Part shown: positions 35,471-44,832 of the stretch, one piece after another
Numbering within the stretch: the stretch's first letter is position 1
Layout: every line of letters begins with the position of its first letter
From: Pedobacter segetis
GTDB lineage: Bacteria > Bacteroidota > Bacteroidia > Sphingobacteriales > Sphingobacteriaceae
DNA length: 64,000 bases
Reading direction: 5' to 3'
NCBI RefSeq assembly: GCF_016623585.1
Contig: NZ_JAEHFY010000006.1
Location: forward strand, 1 to 64,000
Made by a program: the position numbers and the translations under genes
Notes under the pieces: model-generated
What the model was told of the DNA's origin: nothing
The model's database searches: none
What the model saw: only the letters and a program-made list of their open reading frames with translations

Positions 35471-36783
35471 TCGGTTTTTATGTCCCTCATAAAAATTTTC
35501 CAGTTAGGGCCGATATGTTCATTTAACCAAAACGGAACTTTCTCTTTCCCTTTGATTTGATAAATGCCTGAAGACCTTACTAAATCGGTTTTAAGAGATT
35601 CAAAACCGTCTTCTGAACTTGTTGTACCCTTCACTTTATTGTTTTTTATCGATGCGTCTTTAACATTTTCATTATAAACAATAAGTTTTGTTGGGTTGAC
35701 GATGACATTATCTTCTAAAATAATGTTTACAGGAGGAACAACCCTTTTACTATCCTTCCCAGAACCAATTTCTAACGCCTCTTTACAATCAACAATAATA
35801 TTATCGGTAATGTTAGGGTTCTTTACTTGCCAATATTGGTTAAGTTCTGGCTTTTCGTAAGCATTCATCAAAGAAATGGCCGCTCTTAAACCTGTACCCG
35901 TTAAGCCTTGTAAATAATTGTGATGCACATTTTGGTTTTCACCGATGATTCTTATACCGCCCGTATTCTTAACCTTGTTCCCGATAAAATAATTATCAGA
36001 AACCTCTGAGTTATTACCATGACGAAAAGTTACCGTACCCACGCACTCGTAAAAAAGATTGTTTGAGATAATGTTATGCCCAGATTTAATGGATACGATT
36101 TCTGTTTCTCCATTGCATTGATCAAAAATATTATATTCTACTTTTGCATAAGAATCATACATAGACCATTCGCTGGTCCCGATCCTGATGATTTCTCCTC
36201 CGTTAACGCCTAGATCTGGGCGTGGGCCAAAATAATTATGGTCTATTTGAGAGTAATTTGGTTGATCGGATAACCAAACAACCAACAACGTACCTTGGTG
36301 GGTTTTGCCAGAAAAAGCACAATGATCTACCCTATTATGAATACCAAAAACAGAAACCCATTTGTAATCAAAAGCTTTATCAGGATGGTTATAATTTATG
36401 ATACTTGTATTTGTTAAACGACAGTGATCAGAAGTTTTTGTGAAAGTAATTATCGCATCTTTTTCAGAGTAACCATCGGCGAAAGCCAAACCATCTACCA
36501 CTAAGTAATTTCCGTCTATTTTTAATGTAGAATTGCCAGAAGAGATAATATTACCAGGCTTTTCGCTCAATAAAGTTATGGGTTGTGCCTCTGTACCATT
36601 TGCTTTTAAAACAATTTGCTGGTTTTTCCAATCGCCATCTTTCATAATGATCCTATCGCCGGGCTGTAACTTTAATGCCGCTATTGCAGAGGCGTTTGTT
36701 ACCGGGTAATCTTTAGCATTTGCACTAAAGAAGCAAAGCATTAAAAATGCTGATGCACAATGTTTTATTGAAATATTTTTCAT
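35467..36783 (-). CDS. PL6-type polysaccharide lyase (chondroitinase-B-like beta-helix)
   Basis: A 438-residue exported protein (signal peptide [23 protein letters not shown]). The body is a right-handed parallel beta-helix with PL6 sequence features: [25 protein letters not shown] (the lysine corresponds to the catalytic base) and [14 protein letters not shown] (the arginine to the partner). PL6 enzymes cut alginate (MG or G-rich) or dermatan; alginate fits the locus. It is the last gene of the utilization locus, 3 bases after GH88. Confidence 0.9.
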   Translation of the reverse strand: MKNISIKHCASAFLMLCFFSANAKDYPVTNASAIAALKLQPGDRIIMKDGDWKNQQIVLKANGTEAQPITLLSEKPGNIISSGNSTLKIDGNYLVVDGLAFADGYSEKDAIITFTKTSDHCRLTNTSIINYNHPDKAFDYKWVSVFGIHNRVDHCAFSGKTHQGTLLVVWLSDQPNYSQIDHNYFGPRPDLGVNGGEIIRIGTSEWSMYDSYAKVEYNIFDQCNGETEIVSIKSGHNIISNNLFYECVGTVTFRHGNNSEVSDNYFIGNKVKNTGGIRIIGENQNVHHNYLQGLTGTGLRAAISLMNAYEKPELNQYWQVKNPNITDNIIVDCKEALEIGSGKDSKRVVPPVNIILEDNVIVNPTKLIVYNENVKDASIKNNKVKGTTSSEDGFESLKTDLVRSSGIYQIKGKEKVPFWLNEHIGPNWKIFMRDIKTD

Positions 36784-36786
36784 TTT

Positions 36787-37995
36787 TTATTGAATTACGG
36801 CTTGGTTATTTTTTAGTCGGTTTGCTCTTGTTAAGGCTTCTAAATAGTAATAATCTGCATAACTAAGCGGTACGTTTACCTCACTGCTATCTGGTTTAGA
36901 ACCGGTGCTGTGATCAAGGATAAAACCTTTATTTTCCCCAATTTTAGAAGCGTAGTTTCTGCTCAAGTTCTTTAAGATTTTTTGGGCTTTATCTAAATAA
37001 TTATTTGGTGTTTTTGTATAAGTACTCAATTCTAACAATGCCGAAGAAATTACCGCTGCGGCAGATGCGTCGCGTGGTTCATTAGGTATATTTGGGGCAT
37101 CAAAATCCCAGTATGGAATTAAATCTGATGGCATATTTTTATTGTTTAAAATAAATTTTGCTACATTTTGAGCTTGGGAAAGGTATTTAGGGTCCTTAGT
37201 TTCTCTATAGCACATGGTATAACCATAAAGTGCCCAAGCTTGGCCCCTTGCCCAAGCAGAAGAATCACTAAAGCCTTGTTTGGTTTGCTTATGTTCTACT
37301 TCCCCGGTTTCGGAATTATAATCTACCACATGCCAAGTACTAAAATCTTTTCTGAAGTGATTTTTTAAGGTAGTATTGGCATGAGCAACGGCGATATTGT
37401 AAAAAGAAGAGTCTCCACTGAGTTTGGTGGCCTCAAAAAGTAACTCTAGGTTTAGCATATTATCAATGATAACCGGGAAATCCCACTTATCACTATTATG
37501 GTCCCAACTGCGAATTGCCCCAACTTTTGGGTTAAAACGAGTAGATAAAGTTTGTGCCGCCTTGATGATTACTTGTTTATCGTGTTGGTTTTTAGTTAAA
37601 CGATAGGCATTGCCGAAACTACAATATACTTTAAAGCCCATATCGTGAGTTGTACCGTTAAATTTTTCTTTTTCTATGGGATCTGTAAATTTAATGGCTT
37701 CTTGTCTCCATTTTTCATCTTTGGTCAATTCAAATAAATACCAAAGCTCTCCGGCAAAGAAACCGCTGGTCCAATCTTTTGATGGTACCAGTTTTAATTT
37801 ACCGTTCTCAATAGTTCTAGGCGAAACAAGCGCTCCGTTTTTATTGTCTGTATTAGAGATTTCCTTCAACATCAATTCGGTTTGGGCCATAGCTTGCTTT
37901 ACCTCTTTTTCAAAATATAATTTTTGGGCAAAACAACTTGCGCTAATAAATAAAATAGCAAAACAAATTCCAGTTATTTTAATAGGGTTTTTCAT
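36787..37995 (-). CDS. GH88 unsaturated glucuronyl hydrolase
   Basis: A 402-residue enzyme with a signal peptide ending near residue 24. The GH88 catalytic aspartates are D118 (THDMGF) and D178 (VIIDNM), 60 residues apart as in characterised UGLs (88 and 149, 61 apart). WARGQAWALYGYTMCYRETKD is another conserved stretch. It hydrates the 4,5-unsaturated uronic acid that lyases leave at non-reducing ends. GH88 acts on glucuronyl/uronyl residues linked to another sugar and is unusual beside pure alginate enzymes. It is followed by the PL6 gene and preceded by the PL38-like gene, one base away. Confidence 0.92.
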   Translation of the reverse strand: MKNPIKITGICFAILFISASCFAQKLYFEKEVKQAMAQTELMLKEISNTDNKNGALVSPRTIENGKLKLVPSKDWTSGFFAGELWYLFELTKDEKWRQEAIKFTDPIEKEKFNGTTHDMGFKVYCSFGNAYRLTKNQHDKQVIIKAAQTLSTRFNPKVGAIRSWDHNSDKWDFPVIIDNMLNLELLFEATKLSGDSSFYNIAVAHANTTLKNHFRKDFSTWHVVDYNSETGEVEHKQTKQGFSDSSAWARGQAWALYGYTMCYRETKDPKYLSQAQNVAKFILNNKNMPSDLIPYWDFDAPNIPNEPRDASAAAVISSALLELSTYTKTPNNYLDKAQKILKNLSRNYASKIGENKGFILDHSTGSKPDSSEVNVPLSYADYYYLEALTRANRLKNNQAVIQ

Positions 37996-37996
37996 A

Positions 37997-39169
37997 TCAA
38001 TTCATCCAGATCAATGGATATTTAATGGGTAAATTTCTAATTATTTCGGCAACTTTTGGGTTGTGCTCTAGACTTTTCCAAGTATTAAACCAGTTTTGGT
38101 TTTGATAGGCAATTGCTCCAAAGATCAAAGAAGGTTGTGCCACTGGCCACTCGTTCCAATACATCACATCTGGTTTCAAAGTCCATTTAGATTTATCTGC
38201 TATAAAAGGATACATAAACTCTATTCCCTTTTTGATAGATTTCCCATCGGCAGTTTCAAACGCAAATAAATTATCCTGCGGTGTAGAAAGTATCTGGCAA
38301 AGAATAGTGATGGCATCCAAATTAAAGATAGAATAGCCATAAGGTTTTGTTCTTGCCATTTCTAAAGGAAAACTACCATCTGTTGCCATTTGATCGGGTA
38401 ATAAAACGGTTTTGTATCTAGAAGAACAAAAATCTAATAGTTTTTGATTAGCCGTTAGCTTTGCGAAACCTGCAATCTGCAAAGTAAAACAAGTGCCATG
38501 ATTGTTTTTGGCGTTCATCTCATCATGTCCGTTTTTGCTGGTCATTAACCACTGAAGATAGTTGGCAAACCAGTTTTTTATCGTTTTTAAATCGTCTGGG
38601 TTAATTTTATCGCTCATCACTAAAGTACCTTGGGCAACATCCAAAAGATGGATGGTATCAATAATTCCTATCCCACGCCCAGTAAAACGACCTTTAATAG
38701 CTTGTGCGAATTGTAAGTTTGGGTTCATCAAGGTTTTGGGGTTAACAAACCAGGCTTTGAGATGCTTAACTGCTTGTTTCACATATTTTTCGTCGCCCGT
38801 AATTTTATAAGCCGAAGCTAAAGCACCAATAATTTTGCTAAAACGTATCATGGCAAAACGGTGAGCTACAAAATTATCAGGATTTGTTAAACCATCTTTT
38901 TGGATGTAGGGCCCGTTTGGGTTTTGCGGATCGGGCCACCAATAATCTCCTTCAGAGTAAAAATCATGTTTCCCACCGGCGCTCCTTTCAGAACTTTGTG
39001 CCGTAACCGTAATAGGTTCTTGCTTCATTGCCCAATCAGCTTCTTTTAAGGTTTGTTCTTTTAAAACATCCTCGGTTTGCTTAGCAATTGAAGATTCATT
39101 TGTATTAATCTTAGGCGAACATGCCATCAAAATCAAGAAAAAAGAAAATAAGCTTAAAGTTTTTTTCAT
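37997..39169 (-). CDS. alginate-lyase-domain lipoprotein (PL38-like)
   Basis: A 390-residue lipoprotein (lipobox LMAC, C17). The toroid Alginate_lyase fold is indicated by DYWWPDPQNPNGPYIQKDG (about 75-94), the catalytic NNHGT stretch (MNAKNNHGTCFTLQIAGF), and LLPDQMATDGSFPLEMARTKPYGYSIFNLDA. This family includes PL5-like alginate lyases and PL38 enzymes acting on glucuronan; the sequence alone does not settle which. It faces the periplasm or outer surface. It lies three bases downstream of GH2 and one base upstream of GH88. Confidence 0.82.
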   Translation of the reverse strand: MKKTLSLFSFFLILMACSPKINTNESSIAKQTEDVLKEQTLKEADWAMKQEPITVTAQSSERSAGGKHDFYSEGDYWWPDPQNPNGPYIQKDGLTNPDNFVAHRFAMIRFSKIIGALASAYKITGDEKYVKQAVKHLKAWFVNPKTLMNPNLQFAQAIKGRFTGRGIGIIDTIHLLDVAQGTLVMSDKINPDDLKTIKNWFANYLQWLMTSKNGHDEMNAKNNHGTCFTLQIAGFAKLTANQKLLDFCSSRYKTVLLPDQMATDGSFPLEMARTKPYGYSIFNLDAITILCQILSTPQDNLFAFETADGKSIKKGIEFMYPFIADKSKWTLKPDVMYWNEWPVAQPSLIFGAIAYQNQNWFNTWKSLEHNPKVAEIIRNLPIKYPLIWMN

Positions 39170-39172
39170 GAT

Positions 39173-41632
39173 TTATAAATTTAAAAACACGGTTTTAATA
39201 CCTTCGGTTTTAACACTTGCTACGCTTTTTCCACCGTTTGTAAGCAAGCTTATTACTGCCCTCCCGTTATATAGTTCTACTTTTCTAGATCCTGATGAAG
39301 TACCTTGGTCATCAATCAGTTTTCCATCTCCGGTTAAACCAATCTCGATAACATTTTTAGCATCTAAACATAAAACATTATTGGCATCTAACAATTTAAC
39401 TTCAATGGTTATCTTTCCATCGGTGTCTTTAATTTTGCTTAAAGTAAGTTTTGCCGGTTTGCCCCATTTTGCAGTTTGGTATTGTTGTGTAATCTCATCC
39501 GTAACTGTTTCCTTTCCTTTTTTGGCAACAACTTTTAGATCATTCTCTCCTTCTTTATAGTTTACCATCCAACGTAAACCTGCCGCCGGAAAATCTTGGC
39601 TGTTTCGTTTTCTAACTCCTTGACTTATGCCGTTCACAAAAAGTTCTGCTTCTGTTGCATTAGAATATACTTTTACCATTCTAGCCTCACCGGCATCTCC
39701 CCATCTTACCGGCCAACTATGCCCGTAAATATGTGCCATTAATTTATCTGTCCAATAAGATTGGAAAACATAATAGGCTTCTTTTTTAGTGAAATCACGT
39801 TCTATCACGCCCTTTTGGTTTACATAAGGAACAGGGTTATCTGGCCTAACCGGGGTAGAGAAATCTTTGAATGGCCAATAAGCAGAACCCGTTAGCCAAG
39901 GCATGGTTTCTTGTTCTTTCAAATGCCAATCAATCAAGTTGCAGATGTAAGATTCGCTCCAATCGCCATCTTTAGAAACCCTTGCGCTACCGCCAAAAAG
40001 TGAGGCATCCCCTGCCCTTTCGTCTCCTGTACCAGAAGCCTTAACCTTGCTCAAAGCAGCATCCGGGTTTTCAGAATGACGGCCAGCATGGCTATCGCCG
40101 CCCCATTCCATATGGATAAACCTATCTACACTATCAAATTCTTTTTGAGCTATTTCTTTATATTCTGTGTAAATGCCTCTGTACCAGCCTGCCCAAATTG
40201 AGGGCGAATATACATCAACAATATCTTTACAAAAATCACAACGCCGAATGGCTGTCATCCTGGTTGGGTCCAATTTGTGGCTCAAATCATTTAACTCGCT
40301 CATAAACATCCTGATTTTTTCTTCATCAAAGGTGGCAAAATCATTTGGCCAATCGTTTTCATTGCCCAAGCCCCAAATAATTACCGCGGGGTGGTTGTAA
40401 TGTTGCTCAATCATGTTGGTTAACATTCTTTTGGCTTGCGCCTGATAAATATCGCCCCCTAAACCTCCACGGCACCAAGGGATTTCTTCCCAAACCATTA
40501 TTCCTAAACTATCGCAAAGGTTTAATACAATTCTTGATTGTTGATAGTGCGCCAAACGTATAAAATTAACGCCCATATCCTTCATCATCAGCATTTCTTT
40601 ACGGATCATGTCTTCCGTCATGGCGGCACCTACACCTGCATGGTCCTCATGTCTATGTGTTCCTCTTAACAGTAAACGTTTGCCGTTTAACATAAATGGG
40701 CCCTTTTTAACAAACTCGAAATTACGAAAGCCCACTTTTTCTGTATAGAAAGCCTGCTCTCCGTTTTGTGAAACGCTTACTTCAACGGTATATAAGAACG
40801 GGCTGCTTGGCGACCATAGCATTGGTTTTTTGACTGTTAAATTTTCAAGCTCTTGGTTTAAATTTAATGGCGTAAATTGTTTTTGGCTTTCGCCGATTAT
40901 TTTACCATTTGGATCTGTTATCTTGATACCTACTTTTACATTTTTGATATTATTGGGGTTATAAAACCTAGATGATATTTTTAATACGCCTTGCTTACCA
41001 GCAGCATCTACCTCGGCCAGAGCAAAAACCTTATCGAAACTTAATTGGGGCGTATAAACCAAATTTAAGTATCGATAAATGCCTCCGTAAATATTAAAAT
41101 CAGATAAATCTGAGGGAATCATCTCTAAATCCCTAGAGTTATCACAACGTATAGCAATTGGAACCTTGCCCTCAAAACGGCCATTAAAAACAGAATCCTT
41201 TTTAAACTCGGCAACGGCATCGGTAATATCAACCGTCCATTCGTCATAACCGCCTATGTGTTGGCCAACTTTTTTATCGTAAACATACACTTGTGTTTTT
41301 TGGCCGGCACCTTCAAAGTGTAACAAGGTTCTTCCTTTATTGTAAGGATTATCAATTTTTAAATTAGTGCGGTACCAACCAGGGCCTTCATAATAATTTA
41401 CATCGGGATCAACAGCATCTGTTGCGTTAAAGCAATGTGGCAAGTTTACTTTTTCCCAAACCGGCACACTTTCAGAACTCCCTGGTTTTACAGGGCGCAC
41501 AGCTTCCCAAATACCGCCCAAATCTTCTCTTAAAAATTCCCAATTGTTATTGAGTCTTTTAGATTGTTGTGCTTGGGTATTTAAAAACGAACATGAAACA
41601 ACTATGAACAGAATTGATCTTATCTTCCTCAT
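39173..41632 (-). CDS. GH2-family glycoside hydrolase
   Basis: An 819-residue exported enzyme (signal peptide ending AQQS). Domain order: sugar-binding jelly roll (about 25-205, GGIWEAVRPVKP and GWYRTNLKID), immunoglobulin-like domain, TIM barrel with acid/base E in IWGLGNENDWP and nucleophile E in RFIHMEWGGD, and a C-terminal domain (about 620-819) like DUF4982. GH2 substrates are beta-galactosides, beta-mannosides or beta-glucuronides; the choice is not visible. It opens the second block of the locus, 273 bases after the SusCD-surface lipoprotein block. Confidence 0.9.
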   Translation of the reverse strand: MRKIRSILFIVVSCSFLNTQAQQSKRLNNNWEFLREDLGGIWEAVRPVKPGSSESVPVWEKVNLPHCFNATDAVDPDVNYYEGPGWYRTNLKIDNPYNKGRTLLHFEGAGQKTQVYVYDKKVGQHIGGYDEWTVDITDAVAEFKKDSVFNGRFEGKVPIAIRCDNSRDLEMIPSDLSDFNIYGGIYRYLNLVYTPQLSFDKVFALAEVDAAGKQGVLKISSRFYNPNNIKNVKVGIKITDPNGKIIGESQKQFTPLNLNQELENLTVKKPMLWSPSSPFLYTVEVSVSQNGEQAFYTEKVGFRNFEFVKKGPFMLNGKRLLLRGTHRHEDHAGVGAAMTEDMIRKEMLMMKDMGVNFIRLAHYQQSRIVLNLCDSLGIMVWEEIPWCRGGLGGDIYQAQAKRMLTNMIEQHYNHPAVIIWGLGNENDWPNDFATFDEEKIRMFMSELNDLSHKLDPTRMTAIRRCDFCKDIVDVYSPSIWAGWYRGIYTEYKEIAQKEFDSVDRFIHMEWGGDSHAGRHSENPDAALSKVKASGTGDERAGDASLFGGSARVSKDGDWSESYICNLIDWHLKEQETMPWLTGSAYWPFKDFSTPVRPDNPVPYVNQKGVIERDFTKKEAYYVFQSYWTDKLMAHIYGHSWPVRWGDAGEARMVKVYSNATEAELFVNGISQGVRKRNSQDFPAAGLRWMVNYKEGENDLKVVAKKGKETVTDEITQQYQTAKWGKPAKLTLSKIKDTDGKITIEVKLLDANNVLCLDAKNVIEIGLTGDGKLIDDQGTSSGSRKVELYNGRAVISLLTNGGKSVASVKTEGIKTVFLNL

Positions 41633-41854
41633 TTAGGTATATATTGTGAATTGGTATTGCTAAAGTAATTTCTGGCGTTTTAAACAATAGAGATTATCTT
41701 AAAGAAATAGATGATAATCTTAAATTTAAAAAGTTCAGCCATAAAGATAAACTGGTCAAGTAATTTCAATTAACATCTTTTACCAGGTTTTTTATTGGGT
41801 AATATGAGATATTAAGATTAAAATTTACGAAAGACGGCTATTTGTTTTGAACAT

Positions 41855-41898
41855 AAAAAAGCACAAAGGTTATTGTTTGCTCTTTGTGCTTTTTTTCC
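41855..41898. terminator. bidirectional intrinsic terminator after the SusCD block
   Basis: AAAAAAGCACAAAG pairs with CTTTGTGC plus T-run; the A run and T run on either side let it act both ways. It lies 8 bases past the stop of the surface lipoprotein gene on the minus strand, separating the SusCD block from GH2. Confidence 0.85.
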
Positions 41899-41905
41899 CA
41901 GCAAT

Positions 41906-43207
41906 TTATTTTTGAACGTAAATATCAAATTTAACGGTTGCAAAACCTGCATTGGAAGCATCATAAACCACATTTTTAACAAGCATCAAACAATTGGTAA
42001 ATGTCCCACCGGTATTTGCAATCTGTATCCAAATCAGTTTAGCCGAAGTAGCATCAAAAGTGCCAGAAGTGCCGGGTAAATATTTTGCGGTATTCCCAGA
42101 CGGGGCCGATATGCCTGCAAAGAAACCATTATCTTTTAGATCTGGTATGTTGTTGGCATTGAAATTTGTATATAAGGCATCAATTGTAGGATCGCCCGGG
42201 GTTAGCACTTTTAATCTGGTGTTTTTAAGTTTAGTGATATCAGGGATGGTCCATATATCTGCACCGCATTTGAAATTTTTTGCAATATTACCAGCATTTT
42301 GTGGATTATAAAATTGTAACCCGCTAGAAGAAGATCCATACAGTACAAAATCCATCAGCTCTTGATCGGTATTTAGAGAACAGCTACCTGCAACAGTACC
42401 ATTACTAACAAAAAAGTGATTATTTGTTACGGTTGAGGTAGCAGAACCTTGCGCACTCATTTCTACGTTTTGATAGAGCGTATATGGTAATGCAGGCACT
42501 TTTATGATGTATTCTGCTTTTATATCAAAATTATCTGTTGCAATAATTTTAAGGTTTGCGGTGTTTGCTCTGTAAGTGTAAGTATAATTTACATCATAGG
42601 TTTTTGCGCCATTTAAGCTGCTAATAGTGGTAACTACCGTATAGGCACCTTGAGAATCATCTAAAATCTCGATCTTTTTTAAACCAGTTTCTGAACTTGC
42701 TTTCCCTGTTATTAAGATCTTATTATTAACATCTGGCAATTTACTATCCGGGAAATTCTCTAGTTTTGGTAAAGGTGGCTGAAACGATGTTAATTTTATG
42801 ATTGATTGATCTGTGCTATTATCCACTCGTTTTACCACGTTTTTTATAGCGGTGGCAGTGCTTAAATTAGCTTTTCCAAACGCAGAGACAGGGATCATCA
42901 GATCATAATCGTTCTTACTATCTGCCGGTACATAAGCTATGTTTATTAAAGAATCAGACTTTTGCAATCTTATTAAATAGCTGTATATAAACTTTAAACC
43001 TATTTCAGACTTAATATTTGCGTTTATGCTTGTATCTGGCGTTAGTTTTTTGGTAGCTAAATTATAAACGTAATCGTTAGTAGTAACAACATCTTTAATT
43101 GATGATAAACCATTACTCACATTATCTTTATCCTTTTTACAAGCTATCATACCCAATACCAACATGAATATTATGCTAAAGGCTAATTTTATATTTATCG
43201 ATTTCAT
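41906..43207 (-). CDS. SusE/F-position surface lipoprotein (candidate glycan-binding)
   Basis: A 433-residue lipoprotein with a lipobox (GMIAC, C23) followed by KKDKDN, a surface-export-like acidic-lysine start. The sequence has no known catalytic motif. It has two beta-rich parts: an Ig-like segment (about 165-250, NNKILITGKASSETGLKKIEILDD) and a C-terminal domain (about 255-433, with SCSLNTDQELMDFVLYG and a final YDASNAGFATVKFDIYVQK). Position after SusD marks it as a surface glycan-binding protein. The binding role is inferred from location. Confidence 0.7.
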   Translation of the reverse strand: MKSINIKLAFSIIFMLVLGMIACKKDKDNVSNGLSSIKDVVTTNDYVYNLATKKLTPDTSINANIKSEIGLKFIYSYLIRLQKSDSLINIAYVPADSKNDYDLMIPVSAFGKANLSTATAIKNVVKRVDNSTDQSIIKLTSFQPPLPKLENFPDSKLPDVNNKILITGKASSETGLKKIEILDDSQGAYTVVTTISSLNGAKTYDVNYTYTYRANTANLKIIATDNFDIKAEYIIKVPALPYTLYQNVEMSAQGSATSTVTNNHFFVSNGTVAGSCSLNTDQELMDFVLYGSSSSGLQFYNPQNAGNIAKNFKCGADIWTIPDITKLKNTRLKVLTPGDPTIDALYTNFNANNIPDLKDNGFFAGISAPSGNTAKYLPGTSGTFDATSAKLIWIQIANTGGTFTNCLMLVKNVVYDASNAGFATVKFDIYVQK

Positions 43208-43231
43208 ATTTCTTTTATTTAAGATGATGAA

Positions 43232-44821
43232 TTAATAACTTGGGTTTTGCGCTATTTGAATCTGATTATTGGTATCGATTTCGCGTAACGGGATTGGGAG
43301 CAACAAACGATCTTCTGTAACAAAACCTTGAAGTGTTGCCAAAGGGATCGTTGGGGTATAATTTTTATAATGTACCGCATATTCTTCGGCAAAATAAGCC
43401 CTTATCAAAGCTACTGCATCTCCGCTTCTTACCATATCAAAAAAACGTTGATTCTCAAATGCTAATTCTAACCTTCTTTCATTAAATAAAGCTGTTTTAA
43501 AACTAGCATCATCAGATATAGAGTTAGATCCGGTAGAGGGGTATTGATAAAATGCTGAAGTAAAATCGACAGTACCAGGATAAACCACCGCACCCGATCT
43601 TGCCCTAATTTGGTTGATTATATTAACCGAACTACCACTAGATCCATTAAAACCCTCGGCTTCTGCCTTCATTAGAAGTACATCGGCAAATCTGATAATG
43701 GGGAAATCATTCTCTGCATCATATTTACTAATAACTTGTGAAGTAAACTTCTTACAATATGGCCTTGAAGCAGTAAATTGAGCAATTGAAACAGCTTTTC
43801 TTTGATCTATACCACCTGTTGCAGGTGTTCTGTAAGCTTTCTTGATGCTCTCTGTTGGAAAATCATAACCGCTTCCATCGTTATTTACTACCGCATTGCC
43901 GCTACCGGTTGGTGCAAACAAATTTGCGAATGGAGAACCCAAGCCATAACCTCCAGCTTTATACCTTACCGCAAATAAGATTTCTTTGTTCATCTCATTG
44001 TTGATAGAAAACACATCGGCATAAGAATTTAACAAACCATAACCACTATTATTAATTACATCATTTAATAATGGAAGCGCATCTGAATTTTTATGTAGCG
44101 TTAGATATACTTTAGCCAATAATGATTTTGCAGCCCAAGCGTTTGCCCTACCTAAATCTGCAGTATTGATACTACCAAATGTACTGGAAGACAAAAGATC
44201 TTTAGCTTTCAATAAATCTGCCGTAATAAGCGCATAACAATCTGTCACGCTGCTTCTATTTATTTGTTTTGCCACTTTAGGATCAAGAGGTTCTGTTATT
44301 AAAAATACACCTCCAAATAACCTTGTTAACTTAAAATAATGGTATGCCCTTAAAAATAAAGCCTGACCAATTATTTGGTTTTTTTGCTCTGCGGTTATTT
44401 CGGCATCCGTATCTCCAATGGTTAAAGTACCGTTGCTATAAGTTACCCCAAGGCTACGCAGTACATAATTTATAGATCTAATATTCTTATAACTGGCCAA
44501 CCAATAGGTATAAACCTGAGAATGGGAAGAATTTAGTGTAAACTCATCTAAATCATTTAATTCTATATTTGGGGTACTTGTACTATTTGGCACTCCTTGT
44601 TTCACATTATCCCCACGAAGTTCTGTAAACATCCATTCGTTGTATAATGGTTCTTGCATTCCATTGTAACAACCTGTTAATGCCACGTTAATTTCGGCAT
44701 AATTTTTATAAAAAAGATTTGCTTCATTGTTAGATATTGGATCTATATCTATAATTTTCTCACAAGAACTAGCCGTAAACATTACAATTAAGACCAGTGT
44801 TATATATTTTATATTTTTCAT
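43232..44821 (-). CDS. susD: SusD/RagB-family glycan-binding lipoprotein
   Basis: A 529-residue lipoprotein (TASSC, C20). RagB/SusD signatures: NLFYKNYAEINVALTGCYNGM, FLRAYHYFKLTRLFGGVFLITEPLD, YPIIRFADVLLMKAEAEGFNG-like text (FPIIRFADVLLMKAEA), and LFNERRLELAFENQRFFDMVR. It caps the SusC barrel on the cell surface and holds oligosaccharide. It follows susC by 11 bases and precedes the surface lipoprotein by 24 bases. Confidence 0.94.
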   Translation of the reverse strand: MKNIKYITLVLIVMFTASSCEKIIDIDPISNNEANLFYKNYAEINVALTGCYNGMQEPLYNEWMFTELRGDNVKQGVPNSTSTPNIELNDLDEFTLNSSHSQVYTYWLASYKNIRSINYVLRSLGVTYSNGTLTIGDTDAEITAEQKNQIIGQALFLRAYHYFKLTRLFGGVFLITEPLDPKVAKQINRSSVTDCYALITADLLKAKDLLSSSTFGSINTADLGRANAWAAKSLLAKVYLTLHKNSDALPLLNDVINNSGYGLLNSYADVFSINNEMNKEILFAVRYKAGGYGLGSPFANLFAPTGSGNAVVNNDGSGYDFPTESIKKAYRTPATGGIDQRKAVSIAQFTASRPYCKKFTSQVISKYDAENDFPIIRFADVLLMKAEAEGFNGSSGSSVNIINQIRARSGAVVYPGTVDFTSAFYQYPSTGSNSISDDASFKTALFNERRLELAFENQRFFDMVRSGDAVALIRAYFAEEYAVHYKNYTPTIPLATLQGFVTEDRLLLPIPLREIDTNNQIQIAQNPSY

Positions 44822-44832
44822 TATTTTAAAGA

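Noticed and set aside
41633-41905. Further TTGGT-nn-ACCAA operator in front of GH2
   Set aside because: Only a half-site-like AATTGGTATTGC is visible near the GH2 start; the second arm is missing.
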